Below are positions 47,701 to 60,016 of a stretch of 64,000 nucleotides of DNA, in pieces. The stretch lies in contig OU612067.1 of assembly GCA_914767715.1 (NCBI GenBank), positions 18,729,001-18,793,000 of the forward strand. The letters are read 5' to 3'. Numbering within the stretch: position 1 is the stretch's first letter; each line of letters opens with the position of its first letter. A model generated the notes under the pieces. That model made no database searches. It had not been told where the DNA came from and saw only the letters and a program-made list of their open reading frames with translations. This DNA is from Membranipora membranacea. Taxonomy: Eukaryota > Bryozoa > Gymnolaemata > Cheilostomatida > Membraniporidae. A program made the translations under genes and the position numbers.

Positions 47701-50700
47701 CATAGACTTAATAATAAATGATATCATTATGATGTATATCTGTTGTGCTCTTGCAGTTTCAGTATCATCATGACACAAATCAGGCTCAAATTTCTCAATT
47801 TGAAAGTTAAATGGAAAAAAAATCAAATACGGATCTGAGGAAAGTGGAATGTTGGTTTTTCAAGCCTCTGTACCCAAAATTTTATTTCTTTTGGCAAAAG
47901 TACCCATCACACATTATATCATTTTTATTCATTACATGAACAAATTGTCAATGGTACCACTCTGTTCTTGATACGGCATACGCCTGGAATATTTCATTCC
48001 ATCTGACATAGACGCCATTACATAAAAATTAAAAGTGTTTTATTTTGACTGTAATGGTATGTGCTAATTAAAAATTGTATAAAAATATTGTCGCAGAGTA
48101 AGGATTATATACTCTTGGAAAATTTCTCTGCATTACACTTTTTCAGAGCCATTAGTTGGAAGCATTGCGAGTTATTTTTTTTTTCACTTCATTTCAGTCC
48201 CAAAAATTGTAATATCGGGTCGTCAATAGCAAAAACAGTCTATATGCATTTTCAACGACATACGAAATACGAAATACCTATAAATAAAACAAATATTTCA
48301 AAACTTCATGGGTGGGACAGAGATTTGTTTTGATGACTTTCTTACAACCTTTTGAGACATGTTTGATGCAAGCTTGGCTTTATTGCTGTGAAAGTTTTTT
48401 ACAGAATTTGAAGTTTTCAAGCTGTGTCAACAAAGATAGTTACATTTTTTAGTTGTCGCTTTTGCCAAAATACCTTTTGTTTAATTGTCATCATCAGACC
48501 TTTGTATGTGCCTTTATTATCTCCAGGGGATGATTGAGAAATAAAATTCCTTCCTTCCTCATCACGCTGGCTGGTACCTGGATAATTTTAGTGTACACGC
48601 GGCCACAACATTACAACAAAAAGTCTGCTAGCTTGCATAATTGTCACATAGTATAGTGTATGTGATGTTCTTATATGTTATTTTATTGCTTTTGTCTAGC
48701 CTCTGATGGATAATTTAGAGTCACAGACATATGAGACATTCGAGAAAGATCCGATAAAGTACGCCAAATATCAAGAGGTCAGTAAATTCTCGATTGTCAC
48801 GTATGAGTCAGCCTATTTTATTATTTCCACATTCTTGTAAAAACTTTCTTCTGTTTAGGTTTTGCCATTTTATGATGTTTTGGTGTGATATAAAGACATG
48901 CAATATGGTCAAAAGCCAGAAGTGCTATTTGTACTATTATATGGGAGAAGTCCCCGATAGAACAGAAAGTTTCCATACACCGATTCTTGCTCTGATAATC
49001 ATGAACCAGGTCAAGGCTTTTCACGACACTTTTCTCTGTCAAGAGCGATCCCCAGCTCAGTGTTGGCCTTTGTAGCTTTGTAGATTTTCATTCCAATATG
49101 TCAAAATACCAGAGCCGTTTTGTTGTACATATCTAGATCATGGTATGGTATCTGATGGCAGTCTTTTCATACATGTGTAACCATTGTTATTCAGAGAACT
49201 GATGAGAGTTTTCTGTTTTTAGGCTGTATATAAAGCGCTATTAGATAGAGTTCCAGAAAGTGAAAAGTCTTCCAAAACCACGTGAGTAAAAATGTAATAA
49301 GCTGGACTAGATGTAACAGACATGAAACATTTAAATTTATCATACACTTTTTAATTCATCAGATAAAATCATATTGGTTAGCTGTTTTTTTGTTGTTGCT
49401 ATGTGTAAGCAAAGTTCAGATTATGATGTGTTAAATGACTGGAGATAGGGGAAAAGTTCACTGTACATACACATGAAGTGAATACTTATTAGCAGTTGTA
49501 AAGTACATGAAGGTTAGCGGTAAACAATTCCATTAAAAACACTTGTAGAATCATTTCCACTTTATTCTATGAAAAAACTTGTGAAAATACCTCTGTGTGT
49601 CACACCTGTGAAAACATTAAAATGAGAATCACTTTATACAACACATGTCTTTTGAAATAATTTGCGTGTTCCTGCCAATAAAGCTAAAAGACATGTAACA
49701 ATCATGTTCAGATCTGATGAAGTTGATTGTTTTGTTTCAGAGTATTGATGGTAGTTTTGTTTCAGAGTATTGATGGTAGTTGGTGCTGGGAGAGGCCCGT
49801 TAGTCAGAGCAAGTCTTGAAGCTGCCAAGAAAGCTGACAGAAAATTAAAAGTATTTGCTGTCGAGAAAAATCCCAATGCTGTCATTACGTGAGTACTATT
49901 ATCAGTTGTTTTATCTCTCACAGTTGGTTGGTACAGAGCCAATTATTTGGGAATAATATTCGACCGAATGCAGAGATGCAAAAGAAGAAATGTATCAATT
50001 TATTATTGATACATTTATTTGATAAAATATTGTATATGTTTGGCAAGCAAAACTAAATCATTAGATCTATGTCAGCTACCTCATCAAATTTTTTAATATA
50101 GACTCCTTCCCGCCTGCTAAAGAATAAGCTGATATATTGAAAAAACTGATGTATCTTATTTCTACGTCCCTATTGAGTCAAAAGCAAAAGCCCAGCAAAA
50201 ATCGAAGAAAGAGTTGAAAAGGAGATAATTTATCATGGTTATGACTGTCCTGCCTAATACGATATGCTAAACTGATAATACAATAAAGACTCTTAAAATC
50301 CCCTTCTTCATCATATTGTGAACAACTATAATCTGTAAATACAAGTGAAGCTTTCCTCATGGCCAGGTTGAGATTCATACAACACCTATCAGCTGGCTGC
50401 TTATACCAGGGAGTCTGCTTATACAAACAGAACTTTGTATAGAAAAATTTGGAGTTATCCACTTATTGAACTTTGTGTTCAATGAGTGGATAACTCCAAA
50501 TTGTGCTCCATAATAATCTATACATTTAGTAAGTGAATAGTTCAAGAAAAATATGCTATTGAGTTGTTACTTGTGAGTTGAAGTTTCAAACGTACGACAT
50601 ATTCATAGCCATTACCTTTTCATAGCCATTGCCTTGTATAGCATATTATATCATATATGACTATATATATGTATGAAACGTTTTGTTAATGTTTTGATAA

Positions 50701-53318
50701 TTATCTAATATCACCTACATCAGGTTAGAGAATATGAAACAGTATGAGTGGGGTGATCAGGTGACTGTTATATCATGTGATATGAGAGAATGGCAGACAG
50801 AGGAGAAAGCTGATATATTAGTTAGTGAGCTACTCGGATCATTCTCAGATAATGAACTGTCTCCTGAATGTCTGGATGGTGCTCAAAGATATCTCAAAGG
50901 TAATATTCTCAAACTAGTTCTTATATGGTAATAGAACTGAATGTTCCAAAAACTGACATCGTTATAGAATATGTTGCCTGTCTTGACATGCTTTGTTGGT
51001 GTTGAGATAGGCAAATTTTGCGTCATATGAATCCTTATCGAGTCTATTGTTCATTGTTTAGATACAATTTTATTGCTTTGAGACTCTTTTAACTGTATGC
51101 GTATACGTATATATATATATATAAGTATCATTATTTTGACCACAAAGTTTCTGGATCCGTTATCGGAGCCTGTCAGCAGTGCTTATACACTGTAGAGCTG
51201 CAGTCAAGTTCTTTCTGTTACAAGCAGCCTGATCTTTATGAGAATTCTACTAAAATTGCGACTTGTAACATATTTATGTTCTATCCTTCTTAGAGGATGG
51301 TATTAGTATACCAAGCTCATATACATCATGGCTGGCCCCTATCCAGTGTCCCAAACTACACACAGAAGTGAGAGCAACACGAGATAAAGATAAACATCCT
51401 GATGTAAGTTAGACTGGCACATTATAATGTGATATGTGACGATATTCATAGCAGGTCAAAATTTCGTTCCAGCTTTTCACAGCATACAATATCTGGTTCG
51501 ATTGATGAGTGATAAGTGATTCATTTAAAGGAATACTAAATTTAAAGGATTGTAATAAAATTAAAACTTCTTAAAAGCCTTTTTGTATACTGCATAAATA
51601 ACAAAATCATCTCTCCATAAATCTGCATTAGAAGCTCTACATTTCAAAAACAGGATCCAAAAGTGGCTATGTTTTCTTTTTCTGTTACAGACATGTTTTG
51701 AGATGCCGTATGTAGTCAGATTACATAACTGTAAAGTATTAACTGAACCTGTGGAAGCGTTCACATTCACTCATCCTAAATGGGGTAAGTTTACTTACTT
51801 ATATCTTACATATATAACCTAATACATAACCTTAGTTAGCTTTCTGTGTGGTTACTGTGTTCATCATGTTGTACTGAGACCTTGTTAATAAATCAATCAG
51901 ATAGTCTTCCCGTTGAGTATAGTTAATCCTCTGACATGCATGGGCTTTCACTCACATCGGAGAGAATATCTGTTCAACTCTTCCTGCTTTTCACCTGATT
52001 CATCCAATAGTTTGATCAGCGTCTGAGCTTGAGCTCCGTTTATTTGCGATATGTAGTGTTGACTTGTCTGTATCACAGTATTCTGAGTAGACATCAGTAA
52101 TTATTCTCAACCTCCCAAATCAATTTGGAGTTGTCCCTCCTCAATGAGTAAGCGGACATTGATGCGTATTTATTTGGAAAACATCTTTTTGCAGGTCCCA
52201 TAGATAATGAAAGATATGGAGAATACCTATTCGATATTTCGTCTGACACAATCATGCATGGCTTCGCTGGATACTTTGATACAGTTTTATACAAAGATGT
52301 GATGTTAAGTGAGTAACTGATGTTCTCAAGCATTTTACACAGAAATTCACAATTGCTCAATTCAAACGAATTACAACATTTATCACTCTGATATCTGTGC
52401 CCTTAATCCCGATTGTCTCACTTTGATGCGATTTTGGTGCTTAGATGTTCAGTTTGATTCATCTTCTTCAAAATTTAAAAAAATATAATTCATCTCACTC
52501 ATGTTTGACTCTGTCTTATGATGTGTGTTGTTTGGTGATTTTAGGTATCGTACCGAGAACTCACTCCCCTGGAATGTTTAGTTGGTTCCCGATATTCTTC
52601 CCTCTCAAGGTTTGTATTAATCATTGAGGAAATACAATAATACCAGGGAAATGACACCCTTTACCTGTTATAACTAAGGTAACACGGATGAACAAAGCTG
52701 ATTGTTTGTTTGATCTTTACATAGATCAGGTAACGCTGCCTCCACATGACAGAGACCACCTGAAGGTAACGCTCTGTGATTGATTGTATATCTACAACTA
52801 ACTCTAAAAGTTGTGTGAAAAAGGTTGCTGGTGCGCATATTCTGCTAAATAATAATGAAGTTGCAAAAGTAAAGTTAAAAATAGTATTATTTTTGACTGA
52901 CGCCATCATATAAATTGTGGTGTCAATGCAGCATAATAATGAGTTGGCACTCTGAATGACATATTAACTTAGGTAAGAAACGTTTTTTTATGAAACCTGA
53001 CGCCCATAGACAACAGTGATACTTATCCTGATATTCCGACCTCCTTCTTAATTTGACTCAGTGGTGGTACTGAACTGTCAAGAGAAGACAATCACAATTT
53101 ACAAACACACAGACTTATTTATCTTGTATTGAATTGTCCTACTTGTACCTTCTTGTGTTTTATAGGATCCTGTTCAGTTAACAGCCGGTAGTAAGGTTAG
53201 AGCTCATATGTGGCGCAGAGTCACAGATAAAAATGTATGGTACGAGTGGACTATCTCTGAACCCCACCCCGTCCCAATACATAATCCTAAAGGTAGATCT
53301 TACACTATCGGTTTGTGA
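38777..53318 (+). CDS. PRMT5: Protein arginine methyltransferase 5
   Basis: Type II enzyme that makes symmetric dimethylarginine on histones and Sm proteins with MEP50/WDR77. Sixteen exons: 38777-38856, 40452-40570, 41571-41656, 42502-42633, 43437-43564, 44575-44788, 45845-46003, 48700-48777, 49223-49281, 49766-49888, 50724-50899, 51294-51403, 51691-51784, 52195-52308, 52545-52609 and 53166-53318. They give 1890 nt, 629 aa (human 637). The N-terminal TIM-barrel part shows [10 protein letters not shown] and GKISPW. The catalytic part has SAM loop GAGRG (358-362), F320 in [11 protein letters not shown] (equivalent of the phenylalanine that directs symmetric methylation) and the double-E loop E428/E437 in [11 protein letters not shown]. 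It ends GRSYTIGL, as all PRMT5 do. Exon 10 has a duplicated acceptor. Poly(A) signal 53444-53449. Confidence 0.97.
38881..38900. repeat. (CT)n tract
   Basis: CTCTCT run in PRMT5 intron 1, about 25 bp past the exon 1 donor. Confidence 0.8.
40009..40025. repeat. (GCAT)n tract
   Basis: GCATGCATGCATGCAT, self-complementary, in PRMT5 intron 1. Confidence 0.85.
41953..41993. repeat. Hairpin with CATAGACTTA-type ends
   Basis: Imperfect inverted repeat with stem ACTTAATAATAA/TTATTATTAAGT, ending AGTCTATGGT. Member of the family at 42742-42785, 43030-43158 and 47699. Confidence 0.7.
42742..42785. repeat. 44-nt perfect palindrome
   Basis: Two 22-nt arms with no loop, each made of ATACCATAGACTTATAG plus AGAAA, centred between 42763 and 42764. 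It lies in the PRMT5 intron after exon 4. Confidence 0.9.
43030..43158. repeat. 22-bp tandem array, five full units plus a partial
   Basis: Units AGATTTACCCATAGACTTAC + CC start at 43030, 43052, 43074, 43096, 43118 and 43140 (last one partial). They are essentially identical. The array runs into GTATATAAAGTCTATGG, which complements the CCATAGACTT part of the unit. Confidence 0.92.
49731..49780 (+). repeat. Exact 25-bp tandem duplication across the PRMT5 exon 10 acceptor
   Basis: Positions 49731-49755 and 49756-49780 are identical; each contains TTTGTTTCAG followed by AGTATTGATGG. Only the second AG (49764-49765) gives the conserved frame into the SAM-binding loop. Using the first would add 25 nt and lead to a stop soon after. 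Confidence 0.95.
50446..50502. repeat. Inverted repeat in PRMT5 intron 10
   Basis: Arms of 25 nt at 50446-50470 and 50478-50502 with one mismatch and a 7-nt loop. They carry TTGGAGTTATCCACT. A related single copy, AATTTGGAGTTGTCC, followed by TCAATGAG lies at about 52121-52148. Confidence 0.85.
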
Positions 53319-55368
53319 AAAAACTCACTGAATCAAGAGGAGAGGTCCAATGTATAGCTCTGCTCTGTCAGAATATTGTATGAATGTATGACGCCCAGAC
53401 TGATACAGTTTAAGTTTAGAGTTTAATTGCAGAGGAATTGCCAAATAAATAGATTTTACTTTTGTGCAGAAATGCTTTCCAATGATGATGTTTTATAATA
53501 TGTACAGTATTAATAGTTCTTTGATATTAATAACCCTTTTAATTTGTTTCTCAATAACAACAAGAGCAATAGTAAAAGAATGTTATTTAATGCAAATGGA
53601 AAAAAAAAGAGAATTTTGGAAGTTTAAAGTTTTGTCAAAAAGGTATGAAGAAAGTGAGCTACATAAAACGATTTATAGTCAAACTATATTATTAACATCT
53701 GAACATTATGAGATGGGATCACGATTGATGAGTTATAAAAACTGAATTATAAAAATAAAGGTTAGTAGACTACTGTATGTGATTAGATTCCATACTTGAA
53801 CTAGACACTAACGATAAACAAAATGTAAGCTATGAGCCATGCTCAAAAACTTCCAGCAAACCAATATCAAATAATAGAAAAATAGGAAACACTTCACATT
53901 AGAAAATAAAGAACCGAAACGTAATGCAAACTCATGAGCAGAAACGCAACAAAAGCTTAGAGCAACACTATTCGCATACACACATGAACATGATATGTTA
54001 GTTAAGTTTTCTGATTTCAAGTAAATAAAAGTTTAATGAGAGCTTTATATGAAAAAAGTCAAGAGACTGCTAAAACATGAAAAAAACACGCACAAAACAC
54101 TAAGTACAGCCACAACTACAAAATATAGACAATAATATAACCAACTGTACTATATTAAGTCACCACCATGCAGCTTACCAAGAGTCATAGTAAAACGCAT
54201 CATCAGTACCTGATAATGCCTCGTCTAGCACAGATTAAAGTAAAGATGGGGGCTTAATTAGATAGACAGACATAGCTCGTGTATTATTATAGTATATATA
54301 TATATATATACATGGTTTGGTAAGCCTGGCCATGTATATTTAATGCGGGAGTATTTGAGCAGAAGCCAGTCATGACATGTCTAAGTAAGTATCTGGACGG
54401 GAAAGCTGCAGAGAGCGCGTTTGGGAGTTGTACATTTTTTATCCGGGGATGGACAACTCTGTTGTTAAATGCGCAAACAAAAAAGTATTTGTTTTGAGAC
54501 AAAGGGAAATTTAGAATAGAACACCATGTGCGAAAATATTTCTAGAAGCTGTTGTAGCATGTGACAGTGCAATGAATGGTTACGTGAAACATAAACAGAC
54601 ATGCACTATGCTTACCGAAATCAGAAATACAGAGCTTTTCTGTAAACTGCCACAAAATGTATCAAAGAAGAAATTGTCAAAGTTCATCTAGAAAGTGTCC
54701 AAGCCTGTTAGCTATGAAACTAATTTGTTCTACCACCAAAGTCACAATGATGCTACAACAGCCTAGTGGGACCCGAACCCTTATAGCGGAGGAAAGTTGG
54801 ATGCAAGAAATGTTTTATCTAACATTTATAAAAGTGGCTAAAAGCAAGTTTTTGAGCTATGACATGCAGGACTTAGTATTATGTTGACATGAGGAGGGTG
54901 AATATAGGAAGACTCGACATGATGTGACTGGGTGCTAGATTCCTCTGGGTTGGTAGACATCATTGTGAACCATGAAGACAGTGTTAGAAACTCCTAAGAG
55001 ATCATTGTCATTGCAATTCACAAGTTTTCTCTGGTGTTCCCTGTACAATAACTGCTTTACTGACTCTAGTGGGTTCCACTATAGGCTCTACTGGAATGGG
55101 GCGCTGTTTAGCTTTTACCCGCCGGTGACTGGCCAACATTTCTGCCGCCTGCTGCTCAAATACTCCTACACAAAGCACACAAGATTCAACAAAACTCGTG
55201 AATCATTGCCTCGAAATCTATGCATTCAGTGTCGGGTAGATATCACTCTCAGGGGTAAAAATTCATGTTAATCCCATGTGCAGACAAATATTTAAAAAGT
55301 ATAATGTAACCCGTGATTTGTGTACATACTCAATAGAATGTGTGATTCATCTCCTAATGCATAACACA
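53319..55368. other. Convergent gap between PRMT5 and TRIM genes
   Basis: 3' UTRs of both genes plus AT-rich DNA. AATAAA occurs at 53444-53449 and again near 53754. A tRNA-related relic on the minus strand may lie at about 54765-54830. No other gene supported. Confidence 0.55.
54765..54830 (-). mobile_element. Possible degraded tRNA-derived SINE head
   Basis: On the minus strand, GGGTTCGGGTCCC resembles a B box and lies downstream of a weak A-box-like GTTAGATAAAACA. Spacing is longer than in a tRNA and no cloverleaf forms. Confidence 0.35.
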
Positions 55369-58300
55369 TCATTCCGCGGCATAACGCCTCATTCTACGGC
55401 GGTATGACTGATTTTGATCAGGGGCGGAAAGATTTGAAAGTGATGTGTAATGGGCCTCATACACACCTGGAGGGGTTGAGTCACTTGGGTAGGAGTAGCG
55501 TTCAGGTAGCTCGATACGTGTGGTGCGAGCTCTCTCTCTGCGCCGTCTGCGTCTCTGTGTGGCGGAGTCATCATCAGTAGTACTACGTGAAGCTCGACTA
55601 CTGCTGTCGTCGAAGCTTCCCTGGTATGAGGAGTAACGAGACCTATGACTGAGATCGGGACTTCCTGTGGAGTATATCGGCTCATGTAGTACTATACTAC
55701 TAGTGCTGTATGACGGCTGTGCGGCCACCTTATCTGTTTGTGTGTCCTGGTTAACTTGCTCTGCAGAGTCGGTGTTGGTGGAAGCTTCCGTCTCGTTGTC
55801 CATGCTTTGTTCCGTTTGAGTTTCTACTGTGGATATATAGTCTTCTATATTGAACTCTGGGTTACCTTCATTCATGTTGATAGTTCTCCTTTTGGCTGAC
55901 TGTAGCGGGTTATCGCTATCATGTATGTAACCCATATCTATCATACCAGGCACGTATGTGATGACTTTAGATGCTGTTTTAGGCAGCTCTTGTATCATGC
56001 TGTTGCTGAGTGTCTCGAGTTTCTGTTGTACTTCTTTCTTCAGCAGCAATAGCTCCATATCTTTACCTTGTACAACCAGATCAGTAAGCTGTACTGTACT
56101 CTTGAGGGCGTCATGGTTGGCTTGTAGCTCATTCTTTTTCCCGATCAGTTCCATTGTATCGGGACCGTACAGATTGTGTACCTCTGCTATCAGCGTCTTT
56201 TCCCTGCTTCTTATCTCGGCGATCATATCAATTGTTATATCTTTGATTTTCTGCTCAGCCGCTCTAATGATAGATTCGCATTTTCCGACAGTCTCCAGCT
56301 GTTGGTCAAATTTCTCTAGTTTAGTTTTACAGCTCTTAAGTAGGTTCTCAATGTTACCTTTGTATTTCTGCACGGCGTCACTGAACTGAGAGACGTCGTG
56401 GTCCTTGTGATCGTTGAATGTACAGAGTATACAGATGGCCGTCTCGCAGCTCTCACAGTAGAATCTGACCACCTCATCGCTGTGCTCCTTACACTCTATC
56501 TCCTTCTCTATCTCTATGTCGAAAATGTTGTGATTTTTTGTGACCTGTAATATGAAGAGTACTGCTCTGATATGTTATATTGCGAATTTATATGAGTCAA
56601 AATTGAGGCCTATTCATGGTTTTTAACTACACAGATTCCATTCCTACCAGTTAGGAAAATGACGTATGCTTAGAGAAGGTATTTGTGTCAAAACCATGAC
56701 AGAAGCCTGCTCATGTCTGATAGGCTGTTAGTTCACATCTGAAAATGGAAACTAGTCATTGTTGCTCAGATTCATTTCTCAGAAGTCCGGAGAATGACTG
56801 TTCTGACTAGAAGCATATCTCTGTTTTGGTGGTGTTTTTGTTTCTCAAAGTGTTATTATTATTCTTATCTCAAATAGTTTTTAGTTGATTTAATCATCAT
56901 TACTGCTTTGGTAATTTCTTGGTATGCTGAAATATGTTTTGCAAATACCTTTAATTGTTTTCACAGAACTGCTGACTGTACATATGTGGGCGTGTATTCC
57001 ACATATTTTTACCATATATATAATGCAATTTACAATCAGCTAAGAGATTCAGTGTATTTCACAACTACTGAGAAAGAATGTGTTTAGGCGGCAGCTAACG
57101 AGATGATCAAGTAATTTCATGTATATTAAAATATGCGCCTGAGAAATGCCAATGTCTTGTGCTTACATTGTCTGGAAGAAGTTTCATCTCATCATTTTGT
57201 TTTGAATTATCTCTCTTTCCAAGATGGGAAGTGGCTGCTAGAAGAAGTTTTCACCATGATAACTAATGCTACCTACTGCCCGACTAACAAACTAAATAAT
57301 TGGGAATTTCGTATTCGACAAGGATTGTTTAGATGCTCATCACCTCACCTAATGCCTGTATATGATGATGATCTCTGCACAGGTTTATTTATTATTTATT
57401 GTACAGATTGATGATGATGATAAATCCCTGTCAGCTTTTTTAGTTACTATTATAAGGTATAATATGTTTAATGTACAATAATGAGGGGCCCTCCCCATAT
57501 CCACCCCACAGAGTATATTGTTATAAACACTGCCCATTCTTCCGTTCATTTTTGTCCTCGATGTAAAACAGGAAAGTTGGTAAACAAATGACAGAACTCT
57601 GCTTTTACACCATATAGCATATTATTGATGTTTATCAAATTGCAAAAACAGAAGATGGATTGTTGACTTGACACCACATAACTGATAGCCCAAATTCTAA
57701 GATAGACCTGACCCAGAATACTTTAGGATCCCAGCCTACCTTTGTACTAAGATGTTGATCGACACAATCCTTACATAGTGTCTTGTTACAGTCGAGACAT
57801 TTGGAGGAGGCTTCGCTGTGTTTTCTGCTCACCAGCTTACACATATCACAAAGAGGAAACTTTGACGGCTTCTGTCTGTCGATAACCTCTGTAAGACTCG
57901 ATACCAGGAAATTATCAGGTAGTTTTCTAACGCCTCCTAGTGGTAGAGATGTCCTCTTTCTGCACAGAGGGCACGTGAATTCTCGGTAGTCGCTGTATTT
58001 CTTGTACGAGCTTTCTGAGTTGGCGTGATTCTCTATACATTCTTCACAGAAGGTGTGCAGACAGTTGAGACTCTTTGGATTGGTAAAACTGTCCAGACAG
58101 ATTTTACAGCAGAGGAACTCCTCGTGGATTTGTTGAGCTAGCAGTCCATTTTTACTTATCCCTATTGAAGCAGGCATTTTCTTAATCTCTTCTATGACTG
58201 GATGTGCAGGACTACGTTTTCGCTCTCCTAGTAAAGGAGAAGAGGCGTATTGAGAGCGCCCCCGGCGTCCACTCTCTATCGGACTTGAAGAATGTGGGCT

Positions 58301-60016
58301 ACCGCCTAGTTCTCTTGTTTGCCTACAATCATATAGGAGAATGAGGATCACTTATAAAACATATCACCAGATCTCCCTAGGCTGACAGTCTATATGTTGA
58401 ATGGCCCAACATGTCAAACACACAACCCGACAACCCATGAAAAAAAACTTTAGGCAGCAAGTAGCAATAAACATATAAATAAAATCATATCGAAATTATT
58501 CACATTATTTTTTCCCAGCATTCCTGGTGTGGGCAGGGAGGGTAAGAGAATGTTGAAAATTTGATAATTACATGGGGATCGTCTGCTCTCTTGTTGCGGG
58601 AAGACAAAAAAAAAGAGTCCAGATGACCTTCACACTATTTTACAAGTGTTTTATTTTGGGAAAGTGCTATTTGGAAGACATTATTATGAAATATAAGAAT
58701 CCTATATCAATATAAGCCTGTTGTTAGTATGGATTGTATTGCATGTTATCCTGCCGCTATAAGCCCGAGAAGTGCTAATTCCCAGCTCTCCCTATTCATC
58801 GTGGTATGTCACATTAAAAGTTTGCATGATTTCCTATTGTATTCATATATTCAGGGCACTGCAGATATTTTCAATTTGATGATAAACCATTATCTATTAC
58901 CATACTTCCTGTGTTTATAAACCCAGTTGGTATTGCAATAATTATATATACTATATTTACTATGAACATATACCTAAATATATGTGATGGGCACTTTTGA
59001 CAAAACATTTTAATGTCACAATATCCCACCTAATGCTAAAAAAAAAAGGTTCCATATTTGATTGATGCCTCATATTTAGGTATCTTTGAAATGATAAGAA
59101 CTTCGCAATTCCTATGGATTGTTAGATCATTTGTCACACCACTGCCTAATGAATCGGGGAAAATGATCCTGGTATCTGATTTTTATTTGAAATCCATCCT
59201 TGCTGTCTGTTAATGAGAAAGAATGAGTTCAATTTTCAGTTGCAGTTATAATATCTAATATCTATACTATTATTACCTTCTCATAGCTGTCTCAGTCGGG
59301 TCTGAAATTGTTGATCTTGTTTTGACAGTCTTGTCAAACAGCGATCGGATCGAAAGAAGATTATATTGATCACTCAGCTCCTATACTATAGTACCAATAC
59401 TCTACGCTAGGTATGAACACACTAACAGTATAACCTAGCTATATGTGCTCCGCTAATTACCTACTGCTCATTAGGGTTATGATGTAATATGGTCTGCTGG
59501 TATTTCAACCTTGACTCCTGAAGGATATAATATCTAGCTGAAGCTACCTAAGAATTGGCGAATACAAAACATGATACATCAAACAAGGAGTTCTCTTCAA
59601 CTACTCGCTTCAAATAAGCTGAATAAATGTCGGACGCTGCTTTCAACAATTAGCTGATAGCCTGATAGGGATGCTAGGTAGAATATTTTTCCATTGTGCA
59701 ATATATTAACACCTCATGTAGACATGTGGAAACTTGAAACATTTGGCTCTTCGATATTAGCTGCCAGTTACGCTGTAATATACAAAGTTATTTTATGTAG
59801 CCTCATTTCAATATTGATAAGCGCCGTGATTCTGTTGTGACTGTATAGCTGAATGTACGCTGTATACACCACGGCACATCTCCTGAAGGCCATGTGTAGT
59901 AGCCGTATCTTTGTTGTTTAGACCTACCTGCGAGCTCTGACATTGCGTCGTACCATCTCAGACCTTCTCAGCACCTCCTCCATATCCAAATCCACATCAC
60001 CTGCCTCGTCCACCAT
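55369..60016 (-). CDS. TRIM/RBCC protein (RING, two B-boxes, coiled coil)
   Basis: Probable E3 ubiquitin ligase. Exons in transcript order: 59928-60016, 57740-58322 and 55369-56544; 1848 nt, 615 aa. The first exon starts MVDEAGDVDLD. Residues about 30-98 are a Ser/Arg-rich extension before the RING. RING C3HC4: CKICLDSF...CLHTFCEEC...CPLCR, about residues 102-155. B-box 1 (CDMCK...CLDCNKTLCKDC) ends exon 2; B-box 2 (CKEH...FYCESCETAICILC...HKDH) opens exon 3, about residues 242-280. A long coiled coil follows to about residue 420. The rest is low-complexity Ser/Thr/Gln with a run of Arg near the C-terminus and ends RRYAAE. No NHL, SPRY or filamin domain is present. It resembles TRIM56/TRIM45-like RBCC regions, but I cannot assign orthology. 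Confidence 0.9.
56545..57739. other. TRIM intron 2
   Basis: About 1.2 kb. A 92-codon plus-strand ORF at 57133-57411 has no recognisable family and lies antisense in the intron; probably chance. Confidence 0.6.
58323..59927. other. TRIM intron 1
   Basis: About 1.6 kb of AT-rich DNA. I see no exon, repeat family member or RNA gene in it. Confidence 0.6.

Noticed and set aside
55958-56389. 143-codon plus-strand ORF
   Set aside because: Antisense to the TRIM coiled-coil exon, where the sense frame has clear B-box and coil signatures.
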